Assembly (NCBI GenBank): GCA_964367685.1
Contig: CAYIYM010000003.1
Location: forward strand, 1 to 64,000
Source of the DNA: CAUPWF01 sp964367685
Lineage (GTDB): Bacteria; Bacillota; Clostridia; Lachnospirales; Lachnospiraceae
Length of the DNA stretch: 64,000 bases
Direction: 5' to 3'
Under the pieces are notes generated by a model, which was not told the origin of the DNA, did no database searches, and saw only the letters and a program-made list of their open reading frames with translations. Numbering within the stretch: position 1 is the first letter of the stretch; every line of letters starts with the position of its first letter. Positions 27,597-37,691 of the stretch are shown here, piece after piece. Position numbers and translations under genes: made by a program.

Positions 27597-30581
27597 CTAT
27601 CTATCCGCATCAACCACTTTGAAGGTTACGCTCATTTGATAATCATTAATCTTTGTCTTATTTCTATAAGTTTGCTCTTGTCCACAACTATTTGTACCTA
27701 CTCCAGAATGTTTCATATCCATATGAACAACCCACTTATCAGTTTTCTCAATTTCTCCAATGTGTTTTGCTTGTTCAAGTGCTTCCACTGTATAGTCATG
27801 ATAATTGAACGCAATTGGTGTATCTGCAACCATTTGCAAGTACTTTTTACCATTATTTACTTCAACCCACTTTGTATTAGAGCGTAAACCATTTTCTTGT
27901 GGCATTGCATACTCAGTATGCATCTCAGCTCCAGATTTCTCGTGTATTCCCATGTAAGCATGCGATTTCATATCTGGATAACTCTCTTCTGGACCTAATC
28001 CATACCATTTTACCTGCTCAAATGTCTTCGGAACAGAAAATTCAATACCAATTCTTGGAATAAATTCTGGTACAAAGGTGCTATATTTAAAGCCTTTACA
28101 ATCAAGTTCCATCTTCATTTCACCTGACTCATGAATTGTATATGTATAATTACACTTGAATCCAAATGTTTGACTTAGATAAGAGAAGTGCGTCTGCACA
28201 ATCACTTTTACAACGCCATCTTCTGTATAAGCTTCCATATGCTCCAGTTGCTCATCTGATGAAAACAAGAAATACTTCCCATTCCAATCTTGAATCTTAT
28301 ACATATCATTATCAATATCAGCACGTCTTGTATTCAACTTGATGCCCTCTTCTATATAAGATGTTCCATCAACAAGATATTGTGTAATTCTTCCAAACAC
28401 TTTATCAAATACTACCTGTACACGTGTGCCACTTACTCTAAGTTCATGGCTTTCATCATTGATTTCTAACATTCCAACTTCTATTAAAGAAACACTATCT
28501 ATTGCAGTTTGATCCACTTCTTTTAACAAGAACTGAGTCAAAGAAATTTGATGTCCTGCCTCTGCATATCTTGTATCTTCTTTTAATAAAAAGCTTACAT
28601 TTAGATAATAATCTGCATTTTCTGTGTAAGTCTCTAATTGAATCGGAATAATAATTGCACTTTGTTTCATTGGATTTACATATAAATCTGTTATCTCACC
28701 TGACGCATCGCAAATACCATTATGAGTAACTGTATAGCACAGTTTCAAATGACTTAAATCTCTAAAATCATACAAATTTTCAATGACAAATTGTCCATTT
28801 TCGACATCTATTTCCTTAATTTTTACTGGCGCAATAATCTGTTTGTATGTTTTTAGCCCTGTCGAAGCCTCTCTCCAAGGTGTAATTAATCCATCCATAC
28901 AGAAGTTAGAATTATTTGGTTTATCACCATAATCTCCACCATAGTAATATGTAATATTCCCATTCTTATCTACTGTTTCAATTCCATGATCATACCACTC
29001 CCAGATAAATCCACCTTGCAATCTCTTATACTTTCGGAAGATTTCTTGATATTCTTCTAAGTTTCCAGGACCATTTCCCATAGCGTGAGCATACTCACAA
29101 ATAACATGTGGTTTCCCATGTGCATCATTTCCTTCGCCTATTTCAGCTAAACGTACTAGGTTAGAATACATTGTTGAATACACATCTGATGTGTCAGCCT
29201 CACGATCCCCTTCATAATGTACAAGTCGTGATGGATCAAGTGCTTTGATACTGTTATATGTTGCAACAAAGTTATCGCCTCGTTCTGCCTCATTTCCCAT
29301 TGACCACATAATAATACATGGATGATTGTAATGTGATTTAACCATACGAATGCTTCGATCTACGTATGCCGCCTGCCATGAAGGCTCATTATTTAACCAA
29401 GTATAGCACTCCGCCCATTCAAATCCATGGGTTTCTAGATCTGCTTCATCGATTACATACATTCCATATACATTACACAACTCATAAAAATAATCCATCT
29501 TTGGATAGTGCGCACATCGAATTGCATTGATATTATGCTGTTTCATCATAATGATATCATCTTCAATTACTTTAGGATCCACTGTATTACCTGTGATCGG
29601 ACTAAAGTCATGCATATTGACTCCTTGAATCATTATTGGCACGCCGTTCACTGTGAAGTTCCCGTCTTTAATTTCTACTTTTCTAAATCCTACTGTTGTT
29701 TTTACAGAATCAGTAGTTCTCTCATTTATAATTAGTTTCACTTCTAGGGTATACAGGTTTGGAGTCTCCGCTGTCCATGTATGCACCTGTGGTAATTTCG
29801 CCGAACTACGGTACACACTATTTTCTATATCTCCCGAACCAGATAGCACAATTTCACCGTCTTCTAGCAAGGTATAAACCAGTTCACCTGACTCTACAGA
29901 AGTTTCCACATCAATGTGAAGTATCCCATCCACATATCCTTCTTCTAAATCTCCATTGATTTTTAAGTTCGTAATCGCTTCTTTATTCTCGTTAAATAAT
30001 GTCACGTCTCTGAATATACCGCTAAACCACCACATGTCCTGACACTCTAAATATGTTCCATCACTCCACTGATATACTCTCACTGTGATGTGATTCTCGC
30101 CCTCTACTACATATTCACTAATGTCGAATTCACTATGTAACCTACTTACCTTACTATAACCACAATGTGTTCCATTGATCCATAAGTCGTAAGCACTATT
30201 TACTCCATCAAATCGTAATATGGTATTATTTTTTGTCCAATTCTTATCTAAATGAAATGTTTTTCTATATATCCCTGTCGGATTTTTAGATGCAACATAT
30301 GGAGGGTTAATTGGAAATAAATACCATACATCTGTATAATGCATCTTACCATACCCTTGCATTTGCCAACAACTTGGTACACTAATTTCATCCCATTCCT
30401 TATCATTATATGATATCTCTTCAAAATGACTTGGTGCATATTCGGGTGCATCTAAAAACAAGAATTTCCAATTTCCATTCAAGCTTTTTTGCTCTGATGA
30501 TCTCTCGAAATTTGCTCGCGTCTCGCGTCTCCCAATCTGCAATAACGTCTCATCTTCCCAACGTTTTTTTATTCTATTCAT
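27597..30581 (-). CDS. lacZ: beta-galactosidase, glycoside hydrolase family 2
   Basis: 994 residues with the five-domain LacZ plan: jelly-roll start (GNWKFLFLDAPEYAP), Ig-like domain, TIM barrel with acid/base Glu in IMWSMGNEAERG and nucleophile Glu in HVICEYAHAMGNGPGN, and the C-terminal beta-sandwich (RTEL-like region near WYGLGPEESYPD). No signal peptide, so it acts on imported lactose or galactosides. The start is ATG at 30579-30581 with AGGAGG eight bases upstream; a longer frame to 30608 has no ribosome site. No sugar transporter is adjacent; a MATE gene is divergent. Confidence 0.95.
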   Translation of the reverse strand: MNRIKKRWEDETLLQIGRRETRANFERSSEQKSLNGNWKFLFLDAPEYAPSHFEEISYNDKEWDEISVPSCWQMQGYGKMHYTDVWYLFPINPPYVASKNPTGIYRKTFHLDKNWTKNNTILRFDGVNSAYDLWINGTHCGYSKVSRLHSEFDISEYVVEGENHITVRVYQWSDGTYLECQDMWWFSGIFRDVTLFNENKEAITNLKINGDLEEGYVDGILHIDVETSVESGELVYTLLEDGEIVLSGSGDIENSVYRSSAKLPQVHTWTAETPNLYTLEVKLIINERTTDSVKTTVGFRKVEIKDGNFTVNGVPIMIQGVNMHDFSPITGNTVDPKVIEDDIIMMKQHNINAIRCAHYPKMDYFYELCNVYGMYVIDEADLETHGFEWAECYTWLNNEPSWQAAYVDRSIRMVKSHYNHPCIIMWSMGNEAERGDNFVATYNSIKALDPSRLVHYEGDREADTSDVYSTMYSNLVRLAEIGEGNDAHGKPHVICEYAHAMGNGPGNLEEYQEIFRKYKRLQGGFIWEWYDHGIETVDKNGNITYYYGGDYGDKPNNSNFCMDGLITPWREASTGLKTYKQIIAPVKIKEIDVENGQFVIENLYDFRDLSHLKLCYTVTHNGICDASGEITDLYVNPMKQSAIIIPIQLETYTENADYYLNVSFLLKEDTRYAEAGHQISLTQFLLKEVDQTAIDSVSLIEVGMLEINDESHELRVSGTRVQVVFDKVFGRITQYLVDGTSYIEEGIKLNTRRADIDNDMYKIQDWNGKYFLFSSDEQLEHMEAYTEDGVVKVIVQTHFSYLSQTFGFKCNYTYTIHESGEMKMELDCKGFKYSTFVPEFIPRIGIEFSVPKTFEQVKWYGLGPEESYPDMKSHAYMGIHEKSGAEMHTEYAMPQENGLRSNTKWVEVNNGKKYLQMVADTPIAFNYHDYTVEALEQAKHIGEIEKTDKWVVHMDMKHSGVGTNSCGQEQTYRNKTKINDYQMSVTFKVVDADR

Positions 30582-30617
30582 ACATGTATCCTCCTTATAT
30601 AATTGCAATTAGTAAAT

Positions 30618-30646
30618 CAGGAAATATAGTCAACTTATATTTCCTG
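30618..30646 (-). promoter_or_regulatory. palindrome in the lacZ leader
   Basis: Perfect 11-bp arms CAGGAAATATA (30618-30628) and TATATTTCCTG (30636-30646) with a 7-base spacer, about 37 bases upstream of the ATG. Could be an operator or an mRNA hairpin close to the ribosome site. Confidence 0.5.
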
Positions 30647-30689
30647 TCATTAATAATGCTATTCCAAAATATGTTTTAGTGATAAACTT

Positions 30690-30728
30690 ATATTATCATT
30701 ACTAAGTAAATCTTTCAATGTTTTACTA
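30690..30728 (-). promoter_or_regulatory. lacZ promoter with overlapping operator-like repeat
   Basis: On the minus strand TTGAAA (30713-30718), 17-base spacer, TAATAT (30690-30695). An inverted repeat AAGTAAA (30704-30710) with TTTACTA (30722-30728), spaced by 11, covers the -35. A similar repeat sits at the MATE promoter. Confidence 0.6.
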
Positions 30729-30855
30729 AATAAATTTAAATTTTTCATCTAATTGCATAATTTACTTATCATGTTTTTGTGAAAACCTTACTATCACTAT
30801 TGAATATTCTCTAATTTTTTTATATTTTCCCCATTCCCACTTGTTTTTATTTCTT

Positions 30856-30884
30856 TATAATAGTAAACTTATTATGTTTTACTA
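30856..30884 (+). promoter_or_regulatory. MATE promoter -10 with operator-like repeat
   Basis: TATAAT at 30856-30861 without a clear -35. TAGTAAA (30861-30867) and TTTACTA (30878-30884) form an inverted repeat spaced by 10, placed over the expected transcription start. Confidence 0.5.
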
Positions 30885-30914
30885 GTTAAATAAATTTTAG
30901 AAATGAGGTTTCAT

Positions 30915-32273
30915 ATGTTGACTAAGGATATTAGATTCTACAAGAGCATTCTTTCCATTGCAATTCCTGTTGCACTTCAGAACTTAATTAATTTTTCTGT
31001 TAATTTAATCGATACACTAATGATTGGTTCCTTAGGCGAGAATTCTCTTTCTGGGGTGAATCTTGCTGGGCAATTATTTTTTATTTCCATGATTATTAAT
31101 ATGGGGATTTGCGAAGGTGGTAATATTCTTATTTCTCAATTTTATGGAAAAGGAGATATTCCTTCTATTCGAAAAATATATCCTATCGTATACAGACTCG
31201 GATCTTTTGTTGCTTTCATTGCATTTGTAATTGGATTCTTCTTTCCAGAAGAGTTTTTAAGTATTTATGCAAATTCAAATGACACTGCTGTAATTTCCGA
31301 GGGCGCTAAGTACTTACGTATTATTTCATTAACATATATTCCAAATGCGATAACTAGTTGTAATATTCGTTCCTTAAGAGCTGTCCAATCTGCACATATT
31401 GCTATGTACATTTATGGTTCCTCTCTATTTATAAATGCAACGCTAAATTATTTATTGATTTTTGGTAATTGGGGTTTTCCAGAACTAGGTGTACAAGGGG
31501 CTGCCATTGCTACTTTGGTTGCTAGATTAGTGGAGCTTACTATTTCATTGGTATACTTGTTTAAGTATGACAAGAAAATTCAATTGAAATTCAGTGATCT
31601 CAAAAAAGTAGAAAAGAAAATATTAAAACCTTTTGTAATTGCTGCATCTCCTGTTGTAATCAATGAGATTTTCTGGGTGTTAGGAACTTCATCGATTGCT
31701 ATTATTTTTGGAAAACTAGGAAAAGATATGGTTTCCGCCAATGCCATTAATTCTGTACTTTCACAACTTGTAAGCTTATTCCTTATGGGAGTCGGCTCTG
31801 CCTCTTTAACCATCATCGGCCAAACCATTGGATCGGGCGAACTCAAAAAAGCCTATCGCTATGGACAATCTTTCTTAGTCATTGGATTGGCTATGGGATG
31901 TATATCTGCTTGTATTATTTACTTTTCAAGAGATGCCTTTATATCCTTATACAATTTAAGCCCTGAAACCATTGTTGTTGCACAAGAACTGCTTGCTGCA
32001 AGTGCAGTTATGACAATTTTTCAATCTAGTACTTCTATCTCTGGAATGGGAGTATTACGCGGAGGGGGAGACGGCAAGTATATCCTCTTTACAGAGATAA
32101 TCTTTGTCTGGCTCTTTGCTTTGCCACTTGGTTTCTTAGCCGCCTTTGTCTTCGAATTACCAGTATTCTGGATTTTTATCTTTACACGTTTCGATGGGGT
32201 ATTAAAAAGTATCTTCTACACCATTCGTATTTTAAAGGGACAGTGGGCTAGAGATTTAACTATCACAAGTTAG
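30915..32273 (+). CDS. MATE family efflux transporter
   Basis: 452 residues, twelve membrane segments. The N-terminus FYKSILSIAIPVALQNLINF and LIDTLMIGSLGENSLSGVNL are typical of the MATE family. The start is ATG at 30915 with GAGG six bases upstream, in preference to ATG 30903, which has none. It is divergent from lacZ and shares its operator-like repeat. The exported compound is unknown. Confidence 0.9.
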   Translation: MLTKDIRFYKSILSIAIPVALQNLINFSVNLIDTLMIGSLGENSLSGVNLAGQLFFISMIINMGICEGGNILISQFYGKGDIPSIRKIYPIVYRLGSFVAFIAFVIGFFFPEEFLSIYANSNDTAVISEGAKYLRIISLTYIPNAITSCNIRSLRAVQSAHIAMYIYGSSLFINATLNYLLIFGNWGFPELGVQGAAIATLVARLVELTISLVYLFKYDKKIQLKFSDLKKVEKKILKPFVIAASPVVINEIFWVLGTSSIAIIFGKLGKDMVSANAINSVLSQLVSLFLMGVGSASLTIIGQTIGSGELKKAYRYGQSFLVIGLAMGCISACIIYFSRDAFISLYNLSPETIVVAQELLAASAVMTIFQSSTSISGMGVLRGGGDGKYILFTEIIFVWLFALPLGFLAAFVFELPVFWIFIFTRFDGVLKSIFYTIRILKGQWARDLTITS

Positions 32274-32312
32274 TCAAAAGATCTCCTGCATTTGTCCCTC
32301 AAATAAGCTAAC

Positions 32313-32368
32313 AAAAAAGCACAATACATCTATCTCCTACAATCCTAGGATTTATATGTATTGTGCTT
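32313..32368. terminator. terminator of the atp operon (bidirectional)
   Basis: Arms AAGCACAATACAT (32317-32329) and ATGTATTGTGCTT (32356-32368). The minus-strand copy is followed by TTTTTTG, which fits the end of the ATP synthase operon 18 bases from the atpC stop codon. The plus strand, serving the MATE gene, has only a weak T tract. Confidence 0.8.
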
Positions 32369-32385
32369 CTTAATTATTATTCCAA

Positions 32386-32784
32386 CTATTTTGTTGCATT
32401 AATTCTAGCCAATGCTTTTTTGATTGAAACTTCTGCTCTCTTTACATCGAAATCATCATGACGAAGAGCCATACGTTCCTGTGCACGTTTCCTAGCCGCC
32501 TTTGCTCTTGGCACATCGATTTCATCTGGCCATTGTGCTTCTTCAGCTAATACTGTTATTTTTTTCTTTTGGATTTCTACAAACCCTCCAAGTATCGCAC
32601 ATTTTTTCACTTCCGCTCCATTATGGATCTTCATCACACATGGCTCAAGAATGGTAGTTAGCGGAATATGCTCCTTATATACACCCATTTCCCCAGCTAT
32701 TGATGTGAATTCAAGGAAGGTACTCTCTCCATCGAAGAAGATCTCATCTGGAGAAATAATTTGTAATTCAAATGCTTCTGCCAT
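32386..32784 (-). CDS. atpC: ATP synthase F1 subunit epsilon
   Basis: 132 residues: an N-terminal beta-sandwich (LQIISPDEIFFDGE, FTSIAGEMGVYKEHIPLTT) and a two-helix C-terminal domain (RAKAARKRAQERMALRHDDFD). Part of the central stalk; the helices can inhibit ATP hydrolysis. Last gene of the operon, 11 bases after atpD. Confidence 0.95.
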   Translation of the reverse strand: MAEAFELQIISPDEIFFDGESTFLEFTSIAGEMGVYKEHIPLTTILEPCVMKIHNGAEVKKCAILGGFVEIQKKKITVLAEEAQWPDEIDVPRAKAARKRAQERMALRHDDFDVKRAEVSIKKALARINATK

Positions 32785-32795
32785 AGGACTCCCTC

Positions 32796-34187
32796 CTATT
32801 TCACACGTGCTAATACATCGTCAATGTTACCTGCATTTAAGAAATGACCTTCTGCAATGCTATCGTGCTTTCCTTCAAGAATTTCTTTGAAACCTTGAAT
32901 TGTTTCAGCGATTGGTACATAGCGACCAGCGATTCCTGTAAATTGAGTAGCTACATGGAATGGCTGCGACAAGAAACGTTGTACTTTTCTTGCACGAGCT
33001 ACAATGATTTTATCTTCTTCTGAAAGTTCATCCATACCAAGAATTGCAATAATATCTTGTAACTCTTTGTATCTTTGAAGAATCTCTTGAACTCCACGAG
33101 CTACAGTATAGTGCTCTTCACCAACTATATGTGGTGTTAAGATTCTTGATGAAGAATCAAGTGGGTCTACCGCTGGATAAATTCCAAGTTCTACAATCGA
33201 ACGAGAAAGTACAGTCTTTGCATCTAAGTGAGCAAATGTTGTAGCTGGCGCTGGGTCTGTCAAGTCATCGGCAGGTACATATACAGCTTGTACAGATGTA
33301 ATAGAACCATTCTTTGTCGATGTAATACGCTCTTGAAGAGCTCCCATCTCAGTTTGAAGTGTAGGTTGATATCCTACTGCTGAAGGCATACGTCCTAAAA
33401 GAGCCGAAACCTCAGATCCTGCTTGTGTAAAACGGAAAATATTATCAACAAATAAAAGTACGTCTTTTCCTGATTGATCACGGAAGTACTCAGCCATTGT
33501 AAGACCTGTAAGCGCAACACGCATACGAGCTCCTGGCGGCTCATTCATTTGACCAAATACCATGGCAGTTTTCTCAATAACTCCAGATTCTGTCATCTCA
33601 TGATATAAGTCATTTCCTTCTCTTGTTCTCTCACCTACACCTGCGAATACTGAATATCCACCATGCTCAGTAGCAATGTTTGTGATAAGTTCTTGAATAA
33701 GAACTGTTTTACCTACTCCGGCTCCACCGAATAGTCCGATTTTACCACCTTTTTGGTATGGGCAAAGTAAATCTACAACTTTGATCCCTGTTTCTAGCAT
33801 TTCTGACTCTGTTGCCTGCTCTTCAAAAGCTGGCGCTTTTCTATGAATTGGTAGACGTTCTACGTCTGCTGGTGCTGCAATCTCATCGATTGGCTCACCT
33901 AATACGTTGAAGATACGCCCTAGTGTTTTCTCACCAACTGGCACCGAAATTGGAGCTCCTGTAGCAACTGCATCCATATTTCTCATTAGACCATCTGTTG
34001 GACCCATGGCGATACAGCGAACTGTATCGTCTCCTAAATGTTGAGCTACCTCAACCACTAACTCTGTACCGTCCTTGCGTGTAACACGAACAGCATCGTT
34101 AATTTCAGGAAGATTTCCTTGAGTAAACTTAATGTCCAAAACGGCACCGATAATTGTGGTAATTTTACCTATGTTTCTATCTGCCAT
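32796..34187 (-). CDS. atpD: ATP synthase F1 subunit beta (catalytic)
   Basis: 463 residues. P-loop GGAGVGKT, GERTREGNDLYHEM (catalytic Glu and Arg region), the ALLGRMPSAVGYQPTL signature and the DELSEEDK motif are all present. Forms the alternating catalytic sites with alpha. 14 bases follow atpG. Confidence 0.98.
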   Translation of the reverse strand: MADRNIGKITTIIGAVLDIKFTQGNLPEINDAVRVTRKDGTELVVEVAQHLGDDTVRCIAMGPTDGLMRNMDAVATGAPISVPVGEKTLGRIFNVLGEPIDEIAAPADVERLPIHRKAPAFEEQATESEMLETGIKVVDLLCPYQKGGKIGLFGGAGVGKTVLIQELITNIATEHGGYSVFAGVGERTREGNDLYHEMTESGVIEKTAMVFGQMNEPPGARMRVALTGLTMAEYFRDQSGKDVLLFVDNIFRFTQAGSEVSALLGRMPSAVGYQPTLQTEMGALQERITSTKNGSITSVQAVYVPADDLTDPAPATTFAHLDAKTVLSRSIVELGIYPAVDPLDSSSRILTPHIVGEEHYTVARGVQEILQRYKELQDIIAILGMDELSEEDKIIVARARKVQRFLSQPFHVATQFTGIAGRYVPIAETIQGFKEILEGKHDSIAEGHFLNAGNIDDVLARVK

Positions 34188-34201
34188 TATTTCCTCCTAA
34201 T

Positions 34202-35056
34202 TTATAAAGCTTCTGCACCTGCTATAATCTCTGTAAGTTCTTGAGTAATAGCACTCTGGCGAGCTCTGTTATATTTTAATGCCAAATCACTAATCATTTC
34301 TTCTGCATTACTTGTCGCATTGTCCATGGCTGCCATTCTAGCGCCATTTTCACTCGCAACCGCTTCTACAAATGAACCATAAAGGATACTTGTAATATAC
34401 TTAGGAATTAATAAACCAATTGCACTCTCTACATCTGGCTCAAAATTCATAAGTGTCAAGTCATCTTTTGTATCTTCAACTTCTTCCCCTGCCTCAACTG
34501 GCAATAATTGAAGAAGTGTTGGAATGTGGCTTACTGTATTCTTAAAGAATGTGTAAGCTAAGTGGATTTCATCAATGTCGCCATTAGCAAAATCATCTAA
34601 CAGGATTTTACTAATTTTTTGCGCGTCTGCAAATGTAGGCTCATCAATAATTGATGAGAAATTTTGAACTACATCAAATCCTTTTGCAGCTAATGAATCA
34701 GCACCTTTTTTACCAATTGCATAGATACGTAGATCTTCCTTTTTCCAAGGACCACCTGTAATTAATTTCACAATATTTGAATTGTAACCGCCTGCAAGAC
34801 CTCTATTCGAAGTAACAACTACTACCCCAATCTTTTTCACTTCTCTCGAAGCTAAGAATGGATGATTTGATATTCCTACTTTTGAAATCATCGAAGACAT
34901 CGTCTTATACATACAATTAAAATATGGTTTAGAATCCTCAGCACGAGTTCTTGCTTTTTGAAGCTTTACAGTCGAAACAAGTTTCATGGCTTTTGTAATC
35001 TGTTGAGTACTAGAAATACTTATTCTACGTCTCTTAATATCTCTCATTGATGCCAC
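34202..35056 (-). CDS. atpG: ATP synthase F1 subunit gamma
   Basis: 284 residues; central rotor shaft. N-terminal RDIKRRRISISSTQQITKAMKLVS and C-terminal ENGARMAAMDNATSNAEEMI are family signatures. The start is GTG at 35056 (reads M-A-S-M-R) with AGGAGG eight bases upstream; the ATG three codons later is too far from that site. Confidence 0.97.
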   Translation of the reverse strand: MASMRDIKRRRISISSTQQITKAMKLVSTVKLQKARTRAEDSKPYFNCMYKTMSSMISKVGISNHPFLASREVKKIGVVVVTSNRGLAGGYNSNIVKLITGGPWKKEDLRIYAIGKKGADSLAAKGFDVVQNFSSIIDEPTFADAQKISKILLDDFANGDIDEIHLAYTFFKNTVSHIPTLLQLLPVEAGEEVEDTKDDLTLMNFEPDVESAIGLLIPKYITSILYGSFVEAVASENGARMAAMDNATSNAEEMISDLALKYNRARQSAITQELTEIIAGAEAL

Positions 35057-35069
35057 GAGCTATTCCTCC

Positions 35070-36575
35070 TTATTTGAACTCACTCTTACACTTCTCGATT
35101 GCTTGAATTAATGCAGCCTCTGTTGACTCTGAAATAACTCTTTCCGCTTTGATTGCTTCTGGAATTTCAGGATAATTTGTCTTCACAAACTCAAATAAAG
35201 CCTTCTCGAAACGAAGTACATCTTCTACTTCAATATCTAATAAGAATTTCTTTGTAGCAGCATAAATAATCATTACCTGATACTCAACCGCCATCGGCTT
35301 ATATTGCTCTTGTTTCAACATTTCACGAATACGTGCACCTTGTGCCAAACGCTCTGTTGTTTCTGCATCTAATTCAGAACCAAATTGCGCAAATGCTGCA
35401 AGCTCACGGTATTGTGCTAAATCTGTACGGATAGGTCCAGCAATTGATTTCATCGCTTTGATCTGTGCAGAACCACCAACACGTGATACTGAAAGACCTG
35501 CATTTATAGCTGGACGTAAACCTGCATTAAACATCTCTGTTTCAAGGAAGATTTGTCCGTCTGTGATTGAAATAACATTTGTTGGAATATACGCTGATAC
35601 GTCTCCAGCTTGTGTTTCAATAATTGGTAGCGCAGTCAAAGAACCACCACCTAATTTATCTGATAATCTAGCCGCTCTCTCAAGTAATCTTGAGTGAAGA
35701 TAGAATACATCTCCTGGATAAGCCTCACGTCCTGGTGGACGACGAAGTAAGAGCGACAGTGTACGATAAGCAGCTGCGTGCTTTGATAAATCATCATAAA
35801 TGATTAATACATCGTCACCATTTTCCATCCATTCTTCACCCATCGCACATCCTGAATAAGGAACGATGTATTGAAGTGGCGCAAGCTCACTTGCTGTTGA
35901 TGCAACGATAGTTGTATAATCCATCGCTCCATTTTCTTGTAATACTTGTACAAGGTTAGCTACTGTAGAAGCTTTCTGACCGATTGCTACATAGATACAT
36001 TTAACTCCTTGACCTTTTTGATTGATAATTGTGTCAATTGCAATAGCAGTCTTTCCTGTCTCTCTATCTCCGATAATAAGCTCACGCTGTCCTCTTCCAA
36101 TTGGTACCATGGCGTCAATCGCCTTAATCCCTGTTTGAAGCGGTGTATCTACCGATTTACGAGCAATAACTCCTGATGCAACTCTTTCAATCGCTCTATA
36201 TTTTGTAGTCTCAATTGGACCTTTTCCGTCGATTGGTTGTCCTAATGCATTTACAACACGTCCTAACATGCAATCTCCAACTGGGACTTCTACTACACGC
36301 CCTGTTGTCTTAACTGTGTCGCCTTCATTGATGTTTTTGTGATCTCCTAAAAGAACCGCACCAACGTTGTCTTCCTCAAGGTTAAGTACCATTCCATATA
36401 CTTCCCCTGGGAATTCAAGAAGCTCTCCTTGCATTGCATTTTCTAGTCCGTGAATACGCGCAATACCATCGGCTACTTGAATAACTGTTCCTACTTCTGA
36501 AATTTCCATTTCAGACGCATATCTTTTAATTTGTTCTTTGATTACAGAACTAATTTCTTCTGGTCTTAAATTCAT
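35070..36575 (-). CDS. atpA: ATP synthase F1 subunit alpha
   Basis: 501 residues. P-loop GDRETGKT, LLRRPPGREAYPGDVFYLHSR-type signature, and the arginine finger in SISRVGGSAQ-like NAGLSVSRVGGSAQ. Noncatalytic nucleotide-binding partner of beta. A slightly distant AGAAGGTGG serves as ribosome site. 61 bases separate it from atpH. Confidence 0.98.
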   Translation of the reverse strand: MNLRPEEISSVIKEQIKRYASEMEISEVGTVIQVADGIARIHGLENAMQGELLEFPGEVYGMVLNLEEDNVGAVLLGDHKNINEGDTVKTTGRVVEVPVGDCMLGRVVNALGQPIDGKGPIETTKYRAIERVASGVIARKSVDTPLQTGIKAIDAMVPIGRGQRELIIGDRETGKTAIAIDTIINQKGQGVKCIYVAIGQKASTVANLVQVLQENGAMDYTTIVASTASELAPLQYIVPYSGCAMGEEWMENGDDVLIIYDDLSKHAAAYRTLSLLLRRPPGREAYPGDVFYLHSRLLERAARLSDKLGGGSLTALPIIETQAGDVSAYIPTNVISITDGQIFLETEMFNAGLRPAINAGLSVSRVGGSAQIKAMKSIAGPIRTDLAQYRELAAFAQFGSELDAETTERLAQGARIREMLKQEQYKPMAVEYQVMIIYAATKKFLLDIEVEDVLRFEKALFEFVKTNYPEIPEAIKAERVISESTEAALIQAIEKCKSEFK

Positions 36576-36636
36576 GAAGCGAATCCACCTTCTTTCATAT
36601 TTTCTATGTGATTTTTGTCAATTATATTGACTTACA

Positions 36637-37188
36637 CTAGATTGATAGTTGAATATTTTTTAACTCTTTTGACAATTGGTAGATTTTTGTCTTGATACTA
36701 CTATCCACTACACGGTCTCCAATGCGAATTACCATTCCTCCAATTAAACTCTTGTCTACATTGAATGTCATTTCAAATGACTTATACTTGGTAATTTCTA
36801 ACAATCGTTTCTCAACCTTCACCTTTGCTTGCTCATCTAGCAATACCGCTGTAGTAACAGATACCACACCAATTCCTTTTATTTCTTTTACTTCGTTGAT
36901 GAAGTAAGTAAATACTGATTCCATTTCTGTATAGTGGTTTTTCTCAACCAAAAGTACCATAAGTCCTACAATCTCTTTTGCTACTTTATCTGTAAAAATG
37001 TCTTCGATAATCTTTACTTTTTCTTCTTTCACTATTTTGGGTTGATTCATTAGCTTGATTAGTTCTTCGTTGACTCTTAACACTTCCACTAACTCTACAA
37101 CTTGCGGAAAAAATTCATCAATACGGTTCTCTTGCTTCGCTAATTCAAACAATGCATCCCCATATACTTTCGAAACTAATTTAGCCAT
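36637..37188 (-). CDS. atpH: ATP synthase F1 subunit delta
   Basis: 183 residues; peripheral stalk connector. Starts MAKLVSKVYGDALFELAKQ and has the conserved C-terminal KSLIGGMVIRIGDRVVDSSIKTKI. Its start overlaps the end of atpF by 13 bases. Confidence 0.96.
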   Translation of the reverse strand: MAKLVSKVYGDALFELAKQENRIDEFFPQVVELVEVLRVNEELIKLMNQPKIVKEEKVKIIEDIFTDKVAKEIVGLMVLLVEKNHYTEMESVFTYFINEVKEIKGIGVVSVTTAVLLDEQAKVKVEKRLLEITKYKSFEMTFNVDKSLIGGMVIRIGDRVVDSSIKTKIYQLSKELKNIQLSI

Positions 37189-37691
37189 GTGCTCTCACCC
37201 ATTTCTTGTAATGTCTCTTCTACAAGGCTTTCATGTATTGTTGTATCTATAGAAGATGCAACTACCTTTTCTGCCATTAGAGATGCAATCGCAATTACTT
37301 CTTGCTTCATATCGTCTAATGCACGTTTCTTTTCTAATTCGATTTCACCATGTGCTCGCTCTATAATACGGGCCGCCTCTTCTTTGGCTTCTGCAATAAT
37401 CTTTGCTTCATTTTTTTGCGCTTTTTTACGTGCATCGCTTAATATTTCTTCTGCTTCTTTGCCAACAACTGACAATTTACCTTCGTATTCTTCTTTCAAT
37501 ACAGCAGCATCAACTTTTAATAATTTTGCTGTTTCTTGTTCTTCTTCCACTCTCGCTCTTCTCTTCTCAAGTAAGTTACGAACTGGTTCAAACAACATGT
37601 ATGACAAGAACATAAATAATACGAACATTGCCACTGCCAACACGGCAGCATCAAATATTAATTGCGCATCAATATTAAATATACGTTCCAA
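37176..37691 (-). CDS. atpF: ATP synthase Fo subunit b
   Basis: 171 residues: one N-terminal membrane helix (about 9-30) and a long charged helix (RNLLEKRRARVEEEQETA onward) forming the peripheral stalk dimer. The start codon is TTG at 37691 with AGGAGG seven bases upstream, which is unusual for a subunit needed in two copies; no better ATG is in frame nearby. Confidence 0.95.
   Translation of the reverse strand: MERIFNIDAQLIFDAAVLAVAMFVLFMFLSYMLFEPVRNLLEKRRARVEEEQETAKLLKVDAAVLKEEYEGKLSVVGKEAEEILSDARKKAQKNEAKIIAEAKEEAARIIERAHGEIELEKKRALDDMKQEVIAIASLMAEKVVASSIDTTIHESLVEETLQEMGESTWLN

Larger units (their letters stand above)
30582..30914. other. divergent regulatory region between lacZ and the MATE gene
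   Basis: 333 bases with promoters for both directions and two operator-like sites listed separately. No gene is seen inside. Confidence 0.7.
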
